Assembly (NCBI GenBank): GCA_964020085.1 | Contig: CAXHUQ010000601.1 | Coordinates: forward strand, 62,001 to 126,000 | From: Micromussa lordhowensis | Lineage: Eukaryota > Cnidaria > Anthozoa > Scleractinia > Lobophylliidae | Direction: 5' to 3' | Length of the DNA: 64,000 nt | In this document: positions 37,431 through 49,200 of the stretch, one piece after another | Layout: each line of letters opens with the position of its first letter | Numbering within the stretch: the first letter of the stretch is position 1 | The notes under the pieces: model-generated | Told to the model about the DNA's origin: nothing | Database searches by the model: none | What the model saw: only the letters and a program-made list of their open reading frames with translations | Program-made: the position numbers and the translations under genes

Positions 37431-39823
37431 ATAGTCGGCCTACTTTTTTGAGCATTTTCCCTTGGTCCACCCTTGGCAAAATCTCAGAAAATGGCCGATT
37501 TAGGTCTCCTTGGCAAATTTGTCATAGCTCGGCTCTCCGGGCACTTATGGAGGCGCAGTTTGCAGCAAAATGTTTGTCTATGATTGCACTTCAAGTGCAT
37601 ACTAATTAGGAGATGATGCGATTTGCGCCAGGGTGTTTTTGAAGCCCGTATAGTCGGCCTACTTTTTTGAGCATTTTCCCTTGGTCCCCCCTTGGCAAAA
37701 TCTCAGAAAATGGCCGATTTAGGTCTCCTTGGCAAATTTGTCATAGCTCGGCTCTCCGGGCACTTATGGAGGCGCAGTTTGCAGCAAAATGTTCGTCTAT
37801 GATTGCACTTCAAGTGCATAGTAATTAGGAGATGATGCGATTTGCGCCAGGGTGTTTTTGAAGCCCGTATAGTCGGCCTACTTTTTTGAGCATTTTTCCT
37901 TGGTCCCCCCTTGGCAAAATCTCAGAAAATGGCCGATTTAGGTCTCCTTGGCAAATTTGTCATAGCTTGGCTCTCCGGGCACTTATCGAGGCGCAGTTTG
38001 CAGCAAAATGTTCGTCTATGATTGCACTTCAAGTGCATACTAATTAGGAGATGATGCGATTTGCGCCAGGGTGTTTTTGAAGCCCGTATAGTCGGCCTCT
38101 TTTTTTGAGCATTTTCCCTTGGTCCCCCCTTGGCAAAATCTCAGAAAATGGCCGATTTAGGTCTCCTTGGCAAATTTGTCATAGCTCGGCTCTCCGGGCA
38201 CTTATGGAGGCGCAGTTTGCAGCAAAATGTTCGTCTATGATTGCACTTCAAGTGCACACTAATTAGGAGATGATGCGATTTGCGCCAGGGTGTTTTTGAA
38301 GCCCGTATAATCGGCCTACTTTTTTGAGCATTTTCCCTTGGTCCCCCCTTGGCAAAATCTCAGAAAATGGCCGATTTAGGTCTCCTTGGCAAATTTGTCA
38401 TAGCTCGGCTCTCCGGGCACTTATGGAGGCGCAGTTTGCAGCAAAATGTTCGTCTATGATTGCACTTCAAGTGCACACTAATTAGGAGATGATGCGATTT
38501 GCGCCAGGGTGTTTTTGAAGCCCGTATAATCGGCCTACTTTTTTGAGCATTTTCCCTTGGTCCCCCCTTGGCAAAATCTCAGAAAATGGCCGATTTAGGT
38601 CTCCTTGGCAAATTTGTCATAGCTCGGCTCTCCGGGCACTTATGGAGGCGCAGTTTGCAGCAAAATGTTCGTCTATGATTGCACTTCAAGTGCATACTAA
38701 CTAGGAGATGATGCGATTTGCGCCAGGGTGTTTTTGAAGCCCGTATAGTCGGCCTACTTTTTTGAGCATTTTCCGTTGGTCCCCCCTTGGCAAAATCTCA
38801 GAAAATAGCCGATTTAGGTCTCCTTGGCAAATTTGTCATAGCTCGGCTCTCTGGGCACTTATGGAGGCGCAGTTTGCAGCAAAATGTTTATCTATGATTG
38901 CACTTCAAGTGCATACTAATTAGGAGATGATGCGATTTGCGCCAGGGTGTTTTTGAAGCCCGTATAGTCGGCCTACTTTTTTGAGCATTTTCCCTTGGTC
39001 CCCCCTTGGCAAAATCTCAGAAAATGGCCGATTTAGGTCTCCTTGGCAAATTTGTCATAGCTCGGCTCTCCGGGCACTTATGGAGGCGCAGTTTGCAGCA
39101 AAATGTTCGTCTATGATTGCACTTCAAGTGCATACTAATTAGGAGATGATGCGATTTGCGCCAGGGTGTTTTTGAAGCCCGTATAGTCGGCCTCTTTTTT
39201 TGAGCATTTTCCCTTGGTCCCCCCTTGGCAAAATCTCAGAAAATAGGCGATTTAGGTCTCCCTGGCAAATTTGTCATAGCTCGGCTCTCCGGGCACTTAT
39301 GGAGGCACAGTTTGCAGCAAAATGTTCGTCTATGATTGCACTTCAAGTGCATACTAATTAGAAGATGATGCGATTTGCGCCAGGGTGTTTTTGAAGCCCG
39401 TATAGTCGGCCTCTTTTTTTGAGCATTTTCCCTTGGTCCCCCCTTGGCAAACTCTCAGAAAATGGCCGATTTAGGTCTCCTTGGCAAATTTGTCATAGCT
39501 CGGCTCTCCGGGCACTTATGGAGGCGCAGTTTGCAGCAAAATGTTCGTCTATGATTGCACTTCAAGTGGATACTAATTTGCACCAGGGTGTTTTTGAAGC
39601 CCGTATAGCCGGCCTACTTTTTTGAGCATTTTCCCTAGGTCCCCCCTTCGCAAAATCTCAGAAAATGGCCGATTTAGGTCTCCTTGGCAAATTTGTCATA
39701 GCTCGGCTCTCCGGGCACCTATGGAGGCGCAGTTTGCAGCAAAATGTTCGTCTATGATTGCACTTCAAGTGGATACTAATTACGAGATGATGCGATTTGC
39801 GCCAGGGTGTTTTTGAAGCCCGT
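37431..39823. repeat. 11-monomer tandem duplication, copy 2
   Basis: Second copy of 35038-37430. Ten monomers match throughout. The final one (39605-39823) shares GTATAGCCGG, CCCTAGGTCC and CCTTCGCAAA with 37212-37430 in its left half. In its right half it switches to CACCTATGG, GTTCGTC and GTGGATACTAATTACG. The exchange point therefore lies inside this monomer, near 39,700. Confidence 0.85.
39402..39604. repeat. Short monomer, 203 bp, second copy
   Basis: Carries the same 16-bp deletion and the same AAACTCTCAG and GCACCAGG variants as 37009-37211. Its presence in both copies shows that the deletion is stable and not an assembly accident of one spot. Confidence 0.9.
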
Positions 39824-41137
39824 ATAGTCGGCCTACTTTATTGAGCATTTTCCCTTGGTCCCTCCTTGGCAAAATCTCAGAAAATGGCCGATTTAGGTCT
39901 CCTTGGCAAATTTGTCATAGCTCGGCTCTCCGGGCACTTATGGAGGCGCAGTTTGCAGCAAAATGTTTGTCTATGATTGCACTTGAAGTGCATACTAATT
40001 AGAAGATGATGCGATTTGCGTCAGCGTGTTTTTGAAGCCCGTATAGTCGGCCTACTTTTTTGAGCATTTTCCCTTGGTCCCCCCTTGGCAAAATCTCAGA
40101 AAATGGCCGATTTAGGTCTCCCTGGCAAATTTGTCATAGCTCGGCTCTCCGGGCACCTATGGAGGCGCAGTTTGCAGCAAAATGTTCGTCTATGATTGCA
40201 CTTCAAGTGCATACTAATTAGGAGATGATGCGATTTGCGCCAGGGTGTTTTTGAAGCCCGTATAGTCGGCCTACTTTTCTGAGCATTTTCCCTTGGTCCC
40301 TCCTTGGCAAAATCTCAGAAAATGGCCGATTTAGGTCTCCTTGGCAAATTTGTCATAGCTCGGCTCTCCGGGCACTTATGGAGGCGCAGTTTGCAGCAAA
40401 ATGTTCGTCTATGATTGCACTTCAAGTGCATACTAATTAGGAGATGATGCGATTTGCGCCAGGGTGTTTTTGAAGCCCGTGTAGTCGGCCTACTTTTTTT
40501 GAGCATTTTCCCTTGGTCCTCCCTTGGCAAAATCTCAGAAAATGGCCGATTTAGGTCTCCTTGGAAAATTTGTCATAGCTCGGCTCTCCGGGCACTTATG
40601 GAGGCGCAGTTTGCAGCAAAATGTTCGTCTATGATTGCACTTCAAGTGCGTACTAATTAGGAGATGATGCGATTTGCGCCAGGGTGTTTTTGAAGCCCGT
40701 ATAGTCGGCCTACTTTTTTGAGCATTTTCCCTAGGTCCCCCCTTGGCAAAATCTCAGAAAATGGCCGATTTAGGTCTCCTTGGCAAATTTGTCATAGCTC
40801 GGCTCTCCGGGACCTATGGAGGCGCAGTTTGCAGCAAAATGTTCGTCTATGATTGCACTTCAAGTGGACACTAATTAGGAGATGATGCGATTTGCGCCAG
40901 GGTGTTTTTGAAGCCCGTATAGTCGGCCTAATTTTTTGAGCATTTTCCCTTGGTCCACCCTTGGCAAAATCTCAGAAAATGGCCGATTTAGGTCTCCTTG
41001 GCAAATTTGTCATAGCTCGGCTCTCCGGGCACTTATGGAGGCGCAGTTTGCAGCAAAATGTTTGTCTATGATTGCACTTCAAGTGCATACTAATTAGGAG
41101 ATGATGCGATTTGCGCCAGGGTGTTTTTGAAGCCCGT
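39605..41137. repeat. Partial third copy of the 12-mer tail
   Basis: Seven monomers that parallel the last eight of the 12-mer at 33505-35256: CACCTATGG; GGTCCCTCC with GCGTCAGCG; CTCCCTGGC with CACCTATGG; TTTTCTGAGC with GGTCCCTCC; the 220-bp GTGTAGTCGG monomer (40481-40700); the 218-bp GGGACCTATGG monomer (40701-40918); then GGTCCACCC. The monomer matching 34381 is missing. This shows the 12-mer order was once more widespread in block D and has lost monomers. Confidence 0.78.
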
Positions 41138-42669
41138 ATAGTCAGCCTACTTTTTTGAGCATTTTCCCTTGGTCCCCCCTTGGCAAAATCTCAGAAAATG
41201 GCCGATTTAGGTCTCCTTGGCAAATTTGTCATAGCTTGGCTCTCCGGGCACTTATGGAGGCGCAGTTTGCAGCAAAATGTTCGTCTATGATTGCACTTCA
41301 AGTGCATACTAATTAGGAGATGATGCGATTTGCGCCAGGGTGTTTTTGAAGCCCGTATAGTCGGCCTCTTTTTTTGAGATTTTCCCTTGGTCCCCCCTTG
41401 GCAAAATCTCAGAAAATGGCCGATTTAGGTCTCCTTGGCAAATTTGTCATAGCTCGGCTCTCCGGGCACTTATGGAGGCGCAGTTTGCAGCAAAATGTTT
41501 GTCTATGATTGCACTTCAAGTGGATACTAATTAGGAGATGATGCGATTTGCGCCAGGGTGTTTTTGAAGCCCGTATAGTCGGCCTACTTTTTTGAGCATT
41601 TTCCCTTGGTCCCTCCTTGGCAAAATCTCAGAAAATGGCCGATTTAGGTCTCCTTGGCAAATTTGTCATAGCTCGGCTCTCCGGGCACTTATGGAGGCGC
41701 AGTTTGCAGCAAAATGTTTGTATATGATTGCACTTCAAGTGCATACTAATTAGGAGATGATGCGATTTGCGTCAGCGTGTTTTTGAAGCCCGTATAGTCG
41801 GCCTACTTTTCTGAGCATTTTCCCTTGGTCCTCCCTTGGCAAAATCTCAGAAAATGGCCGATTTAGGTCTCCCTGGCAAGTTTGTCATAGCTCGGCTCTC
41901 CGGGCACCTATGGAGGCGCAGTTTGCAGCAAAATGTTCGTCTATGATTGCACTTCAAGTGCATACTAATTAGGAGATGATGCGATTTGCGCCAGGGTGTT
42001 TTTGAAGCCCGTATAGTCGGCCTACTTTTCTGAGCATTTTCCCTTGGTCCCTCCTTGGCAAAATCTCAGAAAATGGCCGATTTAGGTCTCCTTGGCAAAT
42101 TTGTCATAGCTCGGCTCTCCGGGCACTTATGGAGGCGCAGTTTGCAGCAAAATGTTCGTCTATGATTGCACTTTAAGTGTACACTAATTAGGAGATGATG
42201 CGATTTGCGCCAGGGTGTTTTTGAAGCCCCTATAGTCGGCCTACTCTTTTGAGCATTTTCCCATGGTCCCCCCTTGGCAAAATCTCAGAAAATGGCCGAT
42301 TTAGGTCTCCTTGGCAAATTTGTCATAGCTCGGCTCTCCGGGCACTTATGGAGGCACAGTTTGCAGCAAAATGTTTGTCTATGATTGCACTTTAAGTGCA
42401 TACTAATTAGGAGATGATGCGATTTGCGCCAGGGTGTTTTTGAAGCCCGTATAGTCGGCCTACTTTTTTGAGCATTTTCCCTTGGTCTCCCCTTGGCAAA
42501 ATCTCAGAAAATGGCCGATTTAGGTCTCCTTGGCAAATTTGTCATAGCTCGGCTCTCCGGGCACTTATGGAGGCTCAGTTTGCAGCAAAATGTTTGTCTA
42601 TGATTGCACTTTAAGTGCATACTAATTAGGAGATGATGCGATTTGCGCCAGGGTGTTTTTGAAGCCCGT
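41138..42669. repeat. 7-monomer tandem duplication in block D, copy 1 (1532 bp)
   Basis: Seven monomers with GTATAGTCAGCC at the left end, then a 218-bp TTTGAGATTTTCCC monomer (41357-41574), GTTTGTATATG with GCGTCAGCG, GGTCCTCCC with CTGGCAAGTTTG, TTTTCTGAGC with GTGTACACT, GCCCCTATAG with CCCATGGTCC, and GGTCTCCCC. They repeat at an offset of 1532. Differences from copy 2 include GGCACAG and GGCTCAG here against GGCGCAG there. Confidence 0.86.
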
Positions 42670-44201
42670 ATAGTCAGCCTACTTTTTTGAGCATTTTCCC
42701 TTGGTCCCCCCTTGGCAAAATCTCAGAAAATGGCCGATTTAGGTCTCCTTGGCAAATTTGTCATAGCTTGGCTCTCCGGGCACTTATGGAGGCGCAGTTT
42801 GCAGCAAAATGTTCGTCTATGATTGCACTTCAAGTGCATACTAATTAGGAGATGATGCGATTTGCGCCAGGGTGTTTTTGAAGCCCGTATAGTCGGCCTC
42901 TTTTTTTGAGATTTTCCCTTGGTCCCCCCTTGGCAAAATCTCAGAAAATGGCCGATTTAGGTCTCCTTGGCAAATTTGTCATAGCTCGGCTCTCCGGGCA
43001 CTTATGGAGGCGCAGTTTGCAGCAAAATGTTTGTCTATGATTGCACTTCAAGTGGATACTAATTAGGAGATGATGCGATTTGCGCCAGGGTGTTTTTGAA
43101 GCCCGTATAGTCGGCCTACTTTTTTGAGCATTTTCCCTTGGTCCCTCCTTGGCAAAATCTCAGAAAATGGCCGATTTAGGTCTCCTTGGCAAATTTGTCA
43201 TAGCTCGGCTCTCCGGGCACTTATGGAGGCGCAGTTTGCAGCAAAATGTTTGTATATGATTGCACTTCAAGTGCATACTAATTAGGAGATGATGCGATTT
43301 GCGTCAGCGTGTTTTTGAAGCCCGTATAGTCGGCCTACTTTTCTGAGCATTTTCCCTTGGTCCTCCCTTGGCAAAATCTCAGAAAATGGCCGATTTAGGT
43401 CTCCCTGGCAAGTTTGTCATAGCTCGGCTCTCCGGGCACCTATGGAGGCGCAGTTTGCAGCAAAATGTTCGTCTATGATTGCACTTCAAGTGCATACTAA
43501 TTAGGAGATGATGCGATTTGCGCCAGGGTGTTTTTGAAGCCCGTATAGTCGGCCTACTTTTCTGAGCATTTTCCCTTGGTCCCTCCTTGGCAAAATCTCA
43601 GAAAATGGCCGATTTAGGTCTCCTTGGCAAATTTGTCATAGCTCGGCTCTCCGGGCACTTATGGAGGCGCAGTTTGCAGCAAAATGTTCGCCTATGATTG
43701 CACTTTAAGTGTACACTAATTAGGAGATGATGCGATTTGCGCCAGGGTGTTTTTGAAGCCCCTATAGTCGGCCTACTCTTTTGAGCATTTTCCCATGGTC
43801 CCCCCTTGGCAAAATCTCAGAAAATGGCCGATTTAGGTCTCCTTGGCAAATTTGTCATAGCTCGGCTCTCCGGGCACTTATGGAGGCGCAGTTTGCAGCA
43901 AAATGTTTGTCTATGATTGCACTTTAAGTGCATACTAATTAGGAGATGATGCGATTTGCGCCAGGGTGTTTTTGAAGCCCGTATAGTCGGCCTACTTTTT
44001 TGAGCATTTTCCCTTGGTCTCCCCTTGGCAAAATCTCAGAAAATGGCCGATTTAGGTCTCCTTGGCAAATTTGTCATAGCTCGGCTCTCCGGGCACTTAT
44101 GGAGGCGCAGTTTGCAGCAAAATGTTCGTCTATGATTGCACTTCAAGTGCATACTAATTAGGAGATGATGCGATTTGCGCCAGGGTGTTTTTGAAGCCCG
44201 T
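42670..44201. repeat. 7-monomer tandem duplication in block D, copy 2 (1532 bp)
   Basis: Second copy, with its 218-bp monomer at 42889-43106. The last monomer (43983-44201) keeps GGTCTCCCC but has GTTCGTC and TTCAAG, where copy 1 has GTTTGTC and TTTAAG. That suggests exchange or conversion with a consensus-like monomer at the end of the tract. Confidence 0.85.
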
Positions 44202-45077
44202 ATAGTCGGCCTACTTTTTTAAGCATTTTCCCTTGGTCCCCCCTTGGCAAAATCTCAGAAAATGGCCGATTTAGGTCTCCTTGGCAAATTTGTCATAGCT
44301 CGGCTCTCCGGGCACTTATGGAGGCGCAGTTTGCAGCAAAATGTTTGTCTATGATTGCACTTCAAGTGCATACTAATTAGGAGATGATGCGATTTGCGCC
44401 AGGGTGTTTTTGAAGCCCGTATAGTCGGCCTACTTTTTTGAGCATTTTCCCTTGGTCCCCCCTTGGCAAAATCTCAGAAAATGGCCGATTTAGGTCTCCT
44501 TGGCAAATTTGTCATAGCTCGGCTCTCCGGGCACTTATGGAGGCGCAGTTTGCAGCAAAATGTTCGTCTATGATTACACTTCAAGTGCATACTAATTAGG
44601 AGATGATGCGATTTGCGCCAGGGTGTTTTTGAAGCCCGTATATTCGGCCTACTTTTTTGAGTATTTTCCCTTGGTCCCCCCTTGGAAAAATCTCAGAAAA
44701 TGGCCGATTTAGGTCTCCTTGGCAAATTTGTCATAGCTCGGCTCTCCGGGCACTTATGGAGGCGCAGTTTGCAGCAAAATGTTTGTCTATGATTGCACTT
44801 CAAGTGCATACTAATTAGGAGATGATGCGATTTGCGCCAGGGTGTTTTTGAAGCCCGTATAGTCGGCCTACTTTTTTGAGCATTTTCCCTTGGTCCCCCC
44901 TTGGCAAAATCTCAGAAAATGGCCGATTTAGGTCACCTTGGCAAATTTGTCATAGCTCGGCTCTCCGGGCACTTATGGAGGCGCAGTTTGCAGCAAAATG
45001 TTTGTCTATGATTGCACTTCAAGTGCATGCTAATTAGGAGATGATGCGATTTGCGCCAGGGTTTTTTTGAAGCTTGT
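44202..45077. repeat. Four near-consensus monomers joining blocks D and A'
   Basis: Plain monomers with few diagnostic changes: TTTTAAGCATT in the first, GATTACACTT in the second, GTATATTCGG with GAGTATTTT in the third, and GGTCACCTTGG in the fourth. The fourth ends in GGGTTTTTTTGAAGCTTG, the right end typical of a v6 monomer, and leads into the v1 monomer at 45078. Confidence 0.75.
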
Positions 45078-45953
45078 ATAGTCGGCCTACTTTTTTGAGC
45101 ATTTTCCCTTGGTGCCCCCTTGGAAAAATCTCAGAAAATGGCCAATTTAGGTCTCCTTGGCAAATTTGTCATAGCTCGGCTCTCCGGGCACTTATAGAGG
45201 CGCAGTTTGCAGCAAAATGTTCGTCTATAATTGCACTTTAAGTGCACACTAATTAGGAGATGATGCGATTTGCGCCAGGGTGTTTTTGAAGCCCGTATAG
45301 TCGGCCTACTTTTTTGAGCATTTTCCCTTGGTCCCCCCTTGGCAAAATCTCAGAAAATGGCCGATTTAGGTCTCCTTGGCAAATTTGTCATAGCTTGGCT
45401 CTCCGGGCACTTATGGAGGCGCAGATTGAGGCAAAATGTTCGTCTATGATTGCACTTCAAGTGCATACTAATTAGGAGATGATGCGATTTGCGCCAGGGT
45501 GTTTTTGAAGCCCGTATAGTCGGCCTACTTTTTTGAGCATTTTCCCTTGGTCCCCCCTTGGCAAAATCTCAGAAAATGGCCGATTTAGGTCTCCTTGGCA
45601 AATTTGTCATAGCTCAGCTCTCCGGGCACTTATGGAGGAACAGTTTGCAGCAAAATGTTCGTCTATGATTGCACTTCAAGTGCATACTACTTAGGAGATG
45701 ATGCGATTTGCGCCAGGGTGTTTTTGAAGCCCGTATAGTCGGCCTACTTTTTTGAGCATTTTCCCTTGGTCCCCCCTTGGCAAAATCTCAGAAAATGGCC
45801 GATTTAGGTCTCCTTGGCAAATTTGTCATAGCTCGGCTCTCCGGGCACTTATGGAGGCGCAGTTTGCAGCAAAATGTTTGTCTATGATTGCACTTCAAGT
45901 GCATACTAATTAGGAGATGATGCCATTTGCGCCAGGGTGTTTTTGAAGCCCGT

Positions 45954-46211
45954 ATAGTCGGCCTACTTTTTTGAGCATTTTCCCTTGGTCCCCCCTTGGC
46001 AAAATCTCAGAAAATGGCCGATTTAGGTCTCCTTGGCAAATTTGTCATAGCTCGGCTCTCCGGGCACTTATGGAGGCGCAGTTTGCAGCAAAATGTTCGT
46101 CTATGATTGCACTTCAAGTGCATAGTAATTAGGAGATGATGCGATTTGCACTTCAAGTGCATAGTAATTAGGAGATGATGCGATTTGCGCCAGGGTTTTT
46201 TGGAAGCTTGT
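45954..46211. repeat. Long monomer, 258 bp, with 39-bp internal duplication
   Basis: This is the only monomer in the window with a large insertion. Bases 46108-46146 are repeated exactly at 46147-46185. The duplicated piece starts with the dyad TGCACTTCAAGTGCA and ends just before the next TGC, so both junctions read ATT-TGC. The junction also carries GGTTTTTTGGAAGCTTG. The 219-bp register resumes at 46212. Confidence 0.93.
46147..46185. repeat. 39-bp tandem duplication inserted at the dyad
   Basis: Second copy of 46108-46146, with no mismatch. It creates two dyads 39 bp apart and two GCATAGTAATT elements. The identical repeat and the TGC microhomology at the break fit replication slippage at a hairpin-prone site. 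That mechanism is inference. Confidence 0.92.
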
Positions 46212-49200
46212 ATAGTCGGCCTACTTTTTTGAGCATTTTCCCTTGGTGCCCCCTTGGAAAAATCTCAGAAAATGGCCGATTTAGGTCTCCTTGGCAAATT
46301 TGTCATAGCTCGGCTCTCCGGGCACTTATAGAGGCGCAGTTTGCAGCAAAATGTTCGTCTATAATTGCACTTTAAGTGCATACTAATTAGGAGATGATGC
46401 GATTTGCGCCAGGGTGTTTTTGTAGCCCGTATAGTCGGCCTACTTTTTTGAGCATTTTCCCTTGGTCCCCCCTTGGCAAAATCTCAGAAAATGGCCGATT
46501 TAGGTCTCCTTGGCAAATTTGTCATAGCTCGGCTCTCCGGGCACTGATGGAGGCGCAGTTTGCAGCAAAATGTTTGTCTATGATTGCACTTCAAGTGCAT
46601 ACTAATTAGGAGATGATGCCATTTGCGCCAGGGTGTTTTTGAAGCCCGTATAGTCGGCCTACTTTTTTGAGCATTTTCCCTTGGTCCCCCCTTGGCAAAA
46701 TCTCAGAAAATGGCCGATTTAGGTCTCCTTGGCAAATTTGTCATAGCTCGGCTCTCCGGGCACTTATGGAGGCGCAGTTTGCAGCAAAATGTTCGTCTAT
46801 GATTGCACTTCAGGTGCATAGTAATTAGGAGATGATGCGATTTGCGCCAGGGTTTTTTTGAAGCTTGTATAGTCGGCCTACTTTTTTGAGCATTTTCCCT
46901 TGGTGCCCCCTTGGAAAAATCTCAGAAAATGGCCAATTTAGGTCTCCTTGGCAAATTTGTCATAGCTCGGCTCTCCGGGCACTTATAGAGGCGCAGTTTG
47001 CAGCAAAATGTTCGTCTATAATTGCACTTTAAGTGCATACTAATTAGGAGATGATGCGATTTGCGCCAGGGTGTTTTTGAAGCCCGTATAGTCGGCCTAC
47101 TTTTTTGAGCATTTTCCCTTGGTCCCCCCTTGGCAAAATCTCAGAAAATGGCCGATTTAGGTCTCCTTAACAAATTTGTCATAGCTCGGCTCTCCGGGCA
47201 CTTATGGAGGCGCAGTTTGCAGCAAAATGTTCGTCTATGATTGCACTTCAAGTGCATGGTAATTAGGAGATGATGCGATTTGCGCCAGGGTGTTTTTGAA
47301 GCCCGTATAGTCGGCCTACTTTTCTGAGCATTTTCCCTTGGTCCCCCCTTGGCAAAATCTCAGAAAATGGCCGATTTAGGTCTCCTTGGCAAATTTGTCA
47401 TAGCTCGGCTCTCCGGGCACTTATGGAGGCGCAGTTTGCAGCAAAATGTTCGTCTATGATTGCACTTCAAGTGCATACTAATTAGGAGATGATGCGATTT
47501 GCGCCAGGGTGTTATTGAAGCCCGGATAGTCGGCCTACTTTTTTGAGCATTTTCCCTTGGTCCCCCCTTGGCAAAATCTCAGAAAATGGCCGATTTAGGT
47601 CTCCTTGGCAAATTTGTCATAGCTTGGCTCTCCGGGCACTTATGGAGGCGCAGTTTGCAGCAAAATGTTTGTCTATGATTGCACTTCAAGTGCATACTAA
47701 TTAGGAGATGTTGCCATTTGCGCCAGGGTGTTTTTGAAGCCCGTATAGTCGGCCTACTTTTTTGAGCATTTTCCCTTGGTCCCCCCTTGGCAAAATCTCA
47801 GAAAATGGCCGATTTAGGTCTCCTTGGCAAATTTGTCATAGCTCGGCTCTCCGGGCACTTATGGAGGCGCAGTTTGCAGCAAAATGTTCGTCTATGATTG
47901 CACTTCAAGTGCATAGTAATTAGGAGATGATGCGATTTGCGCCAGGGTTTTTTTGAAGCTTGTATAGTCGGCCTACTTTTTTGAGCATTTTCCCTTGGTG
48001 CCCCCTTGGAAAAATCTCAGAAAATGGCCGATTTAGGTCTCCTTGGCAAATTTGTCATAGCTCGGCTCTCCAGGCACTTATAGAGGCGCAGTTTGCAGCA
48101 AAATGTTCGTCTATAATTGCACTTTAAGTGCACACTAATTAGGAGATGATGCGATTTGCGCCAGGGTGTTTTTGAAGCCCGTATAGTCGGCCTACTTTTT
48201 TGAGCATTTTCCCTTGGTCCCCCCTTGGCAAAATCTCAGAAAATGGCCGATTTAGGTCTCCTTAACAAATTTGTCATAGCTCGGCTCTCCGGGCACTTAT
48301 GGAGGCGCAGTTTGCAGCAAAATGTTCGTCTATGATTGCACTTCAAGTGCATAGTAATTAGGAGATGATGCGATTTGCGCCAGGGTGTTTTTGAAGCCCG
48401 TATAGTCGGCCTACTTTTCTGAGCATTTTCCCTTGGTCCCCCCTTGGCAAAATCTCAGAAAATGGCCGATTTAGGTCTCCTTGGCAAATTTGTCATAGCT
48501 CGGCTCTCCGGGCACTTATGGAGGCGCAGTTTGCAGCAAAATGTTCGTCTATGATTGCACTTCAAGTGCATACTAATTAGGAGATGATGCGATTTGCGCC
48601 AGGGTGTTTTTAAAGCCCGTATAGTCGGCCTACTTTTTTGAGCATTTTCCCTTGGTCCCCCCTTGGCAAAATCTCAGAAAATGGCCGATTTAGGTCTCCT
48701 TGGCAAATTTGTCATAGCTTGGCTCTCCGGGCACTTATGGAGGCGCAGATTGAAGCAAAATGTTCGTCTATGATTGCACTTCAAGTGCATACTAATTAGG
48801 AGATGATGCGATTTGCGCCAGGGTGTTTTTGAAGCCCGTATAGTCGGCCTACTTTTTTGAGCATTTTCCCTTGGTCCCCCCTTGGCAAAATCTCAGAAAA
48901 TGGCCGATTTAGGTCTCCTTGGCAAATTTGTCATAGCTCAGCTCTCCGGGCACTTATGGAGGCGCAGTTTGCAGCAAAATGTTCGTCTATGATTGCACTT
49001 CAAGTGCATACTACTTAGGAGATGATGCGATTTGCGCCAGGGTGTTTTTGAAGCCCGTATAGTCGGCCTACTTTTTTGAGCATTTTCCCTTGGTCCCCCC
49101 TTGGCAAAATCTCAGAAAATGGCCGATTTAGGTCTCCTTGGCAAATTTGTCATAGCTTGGCTCTCCGGGCACTTATGGAGGCGCAGTTTGCAGCAAAATG

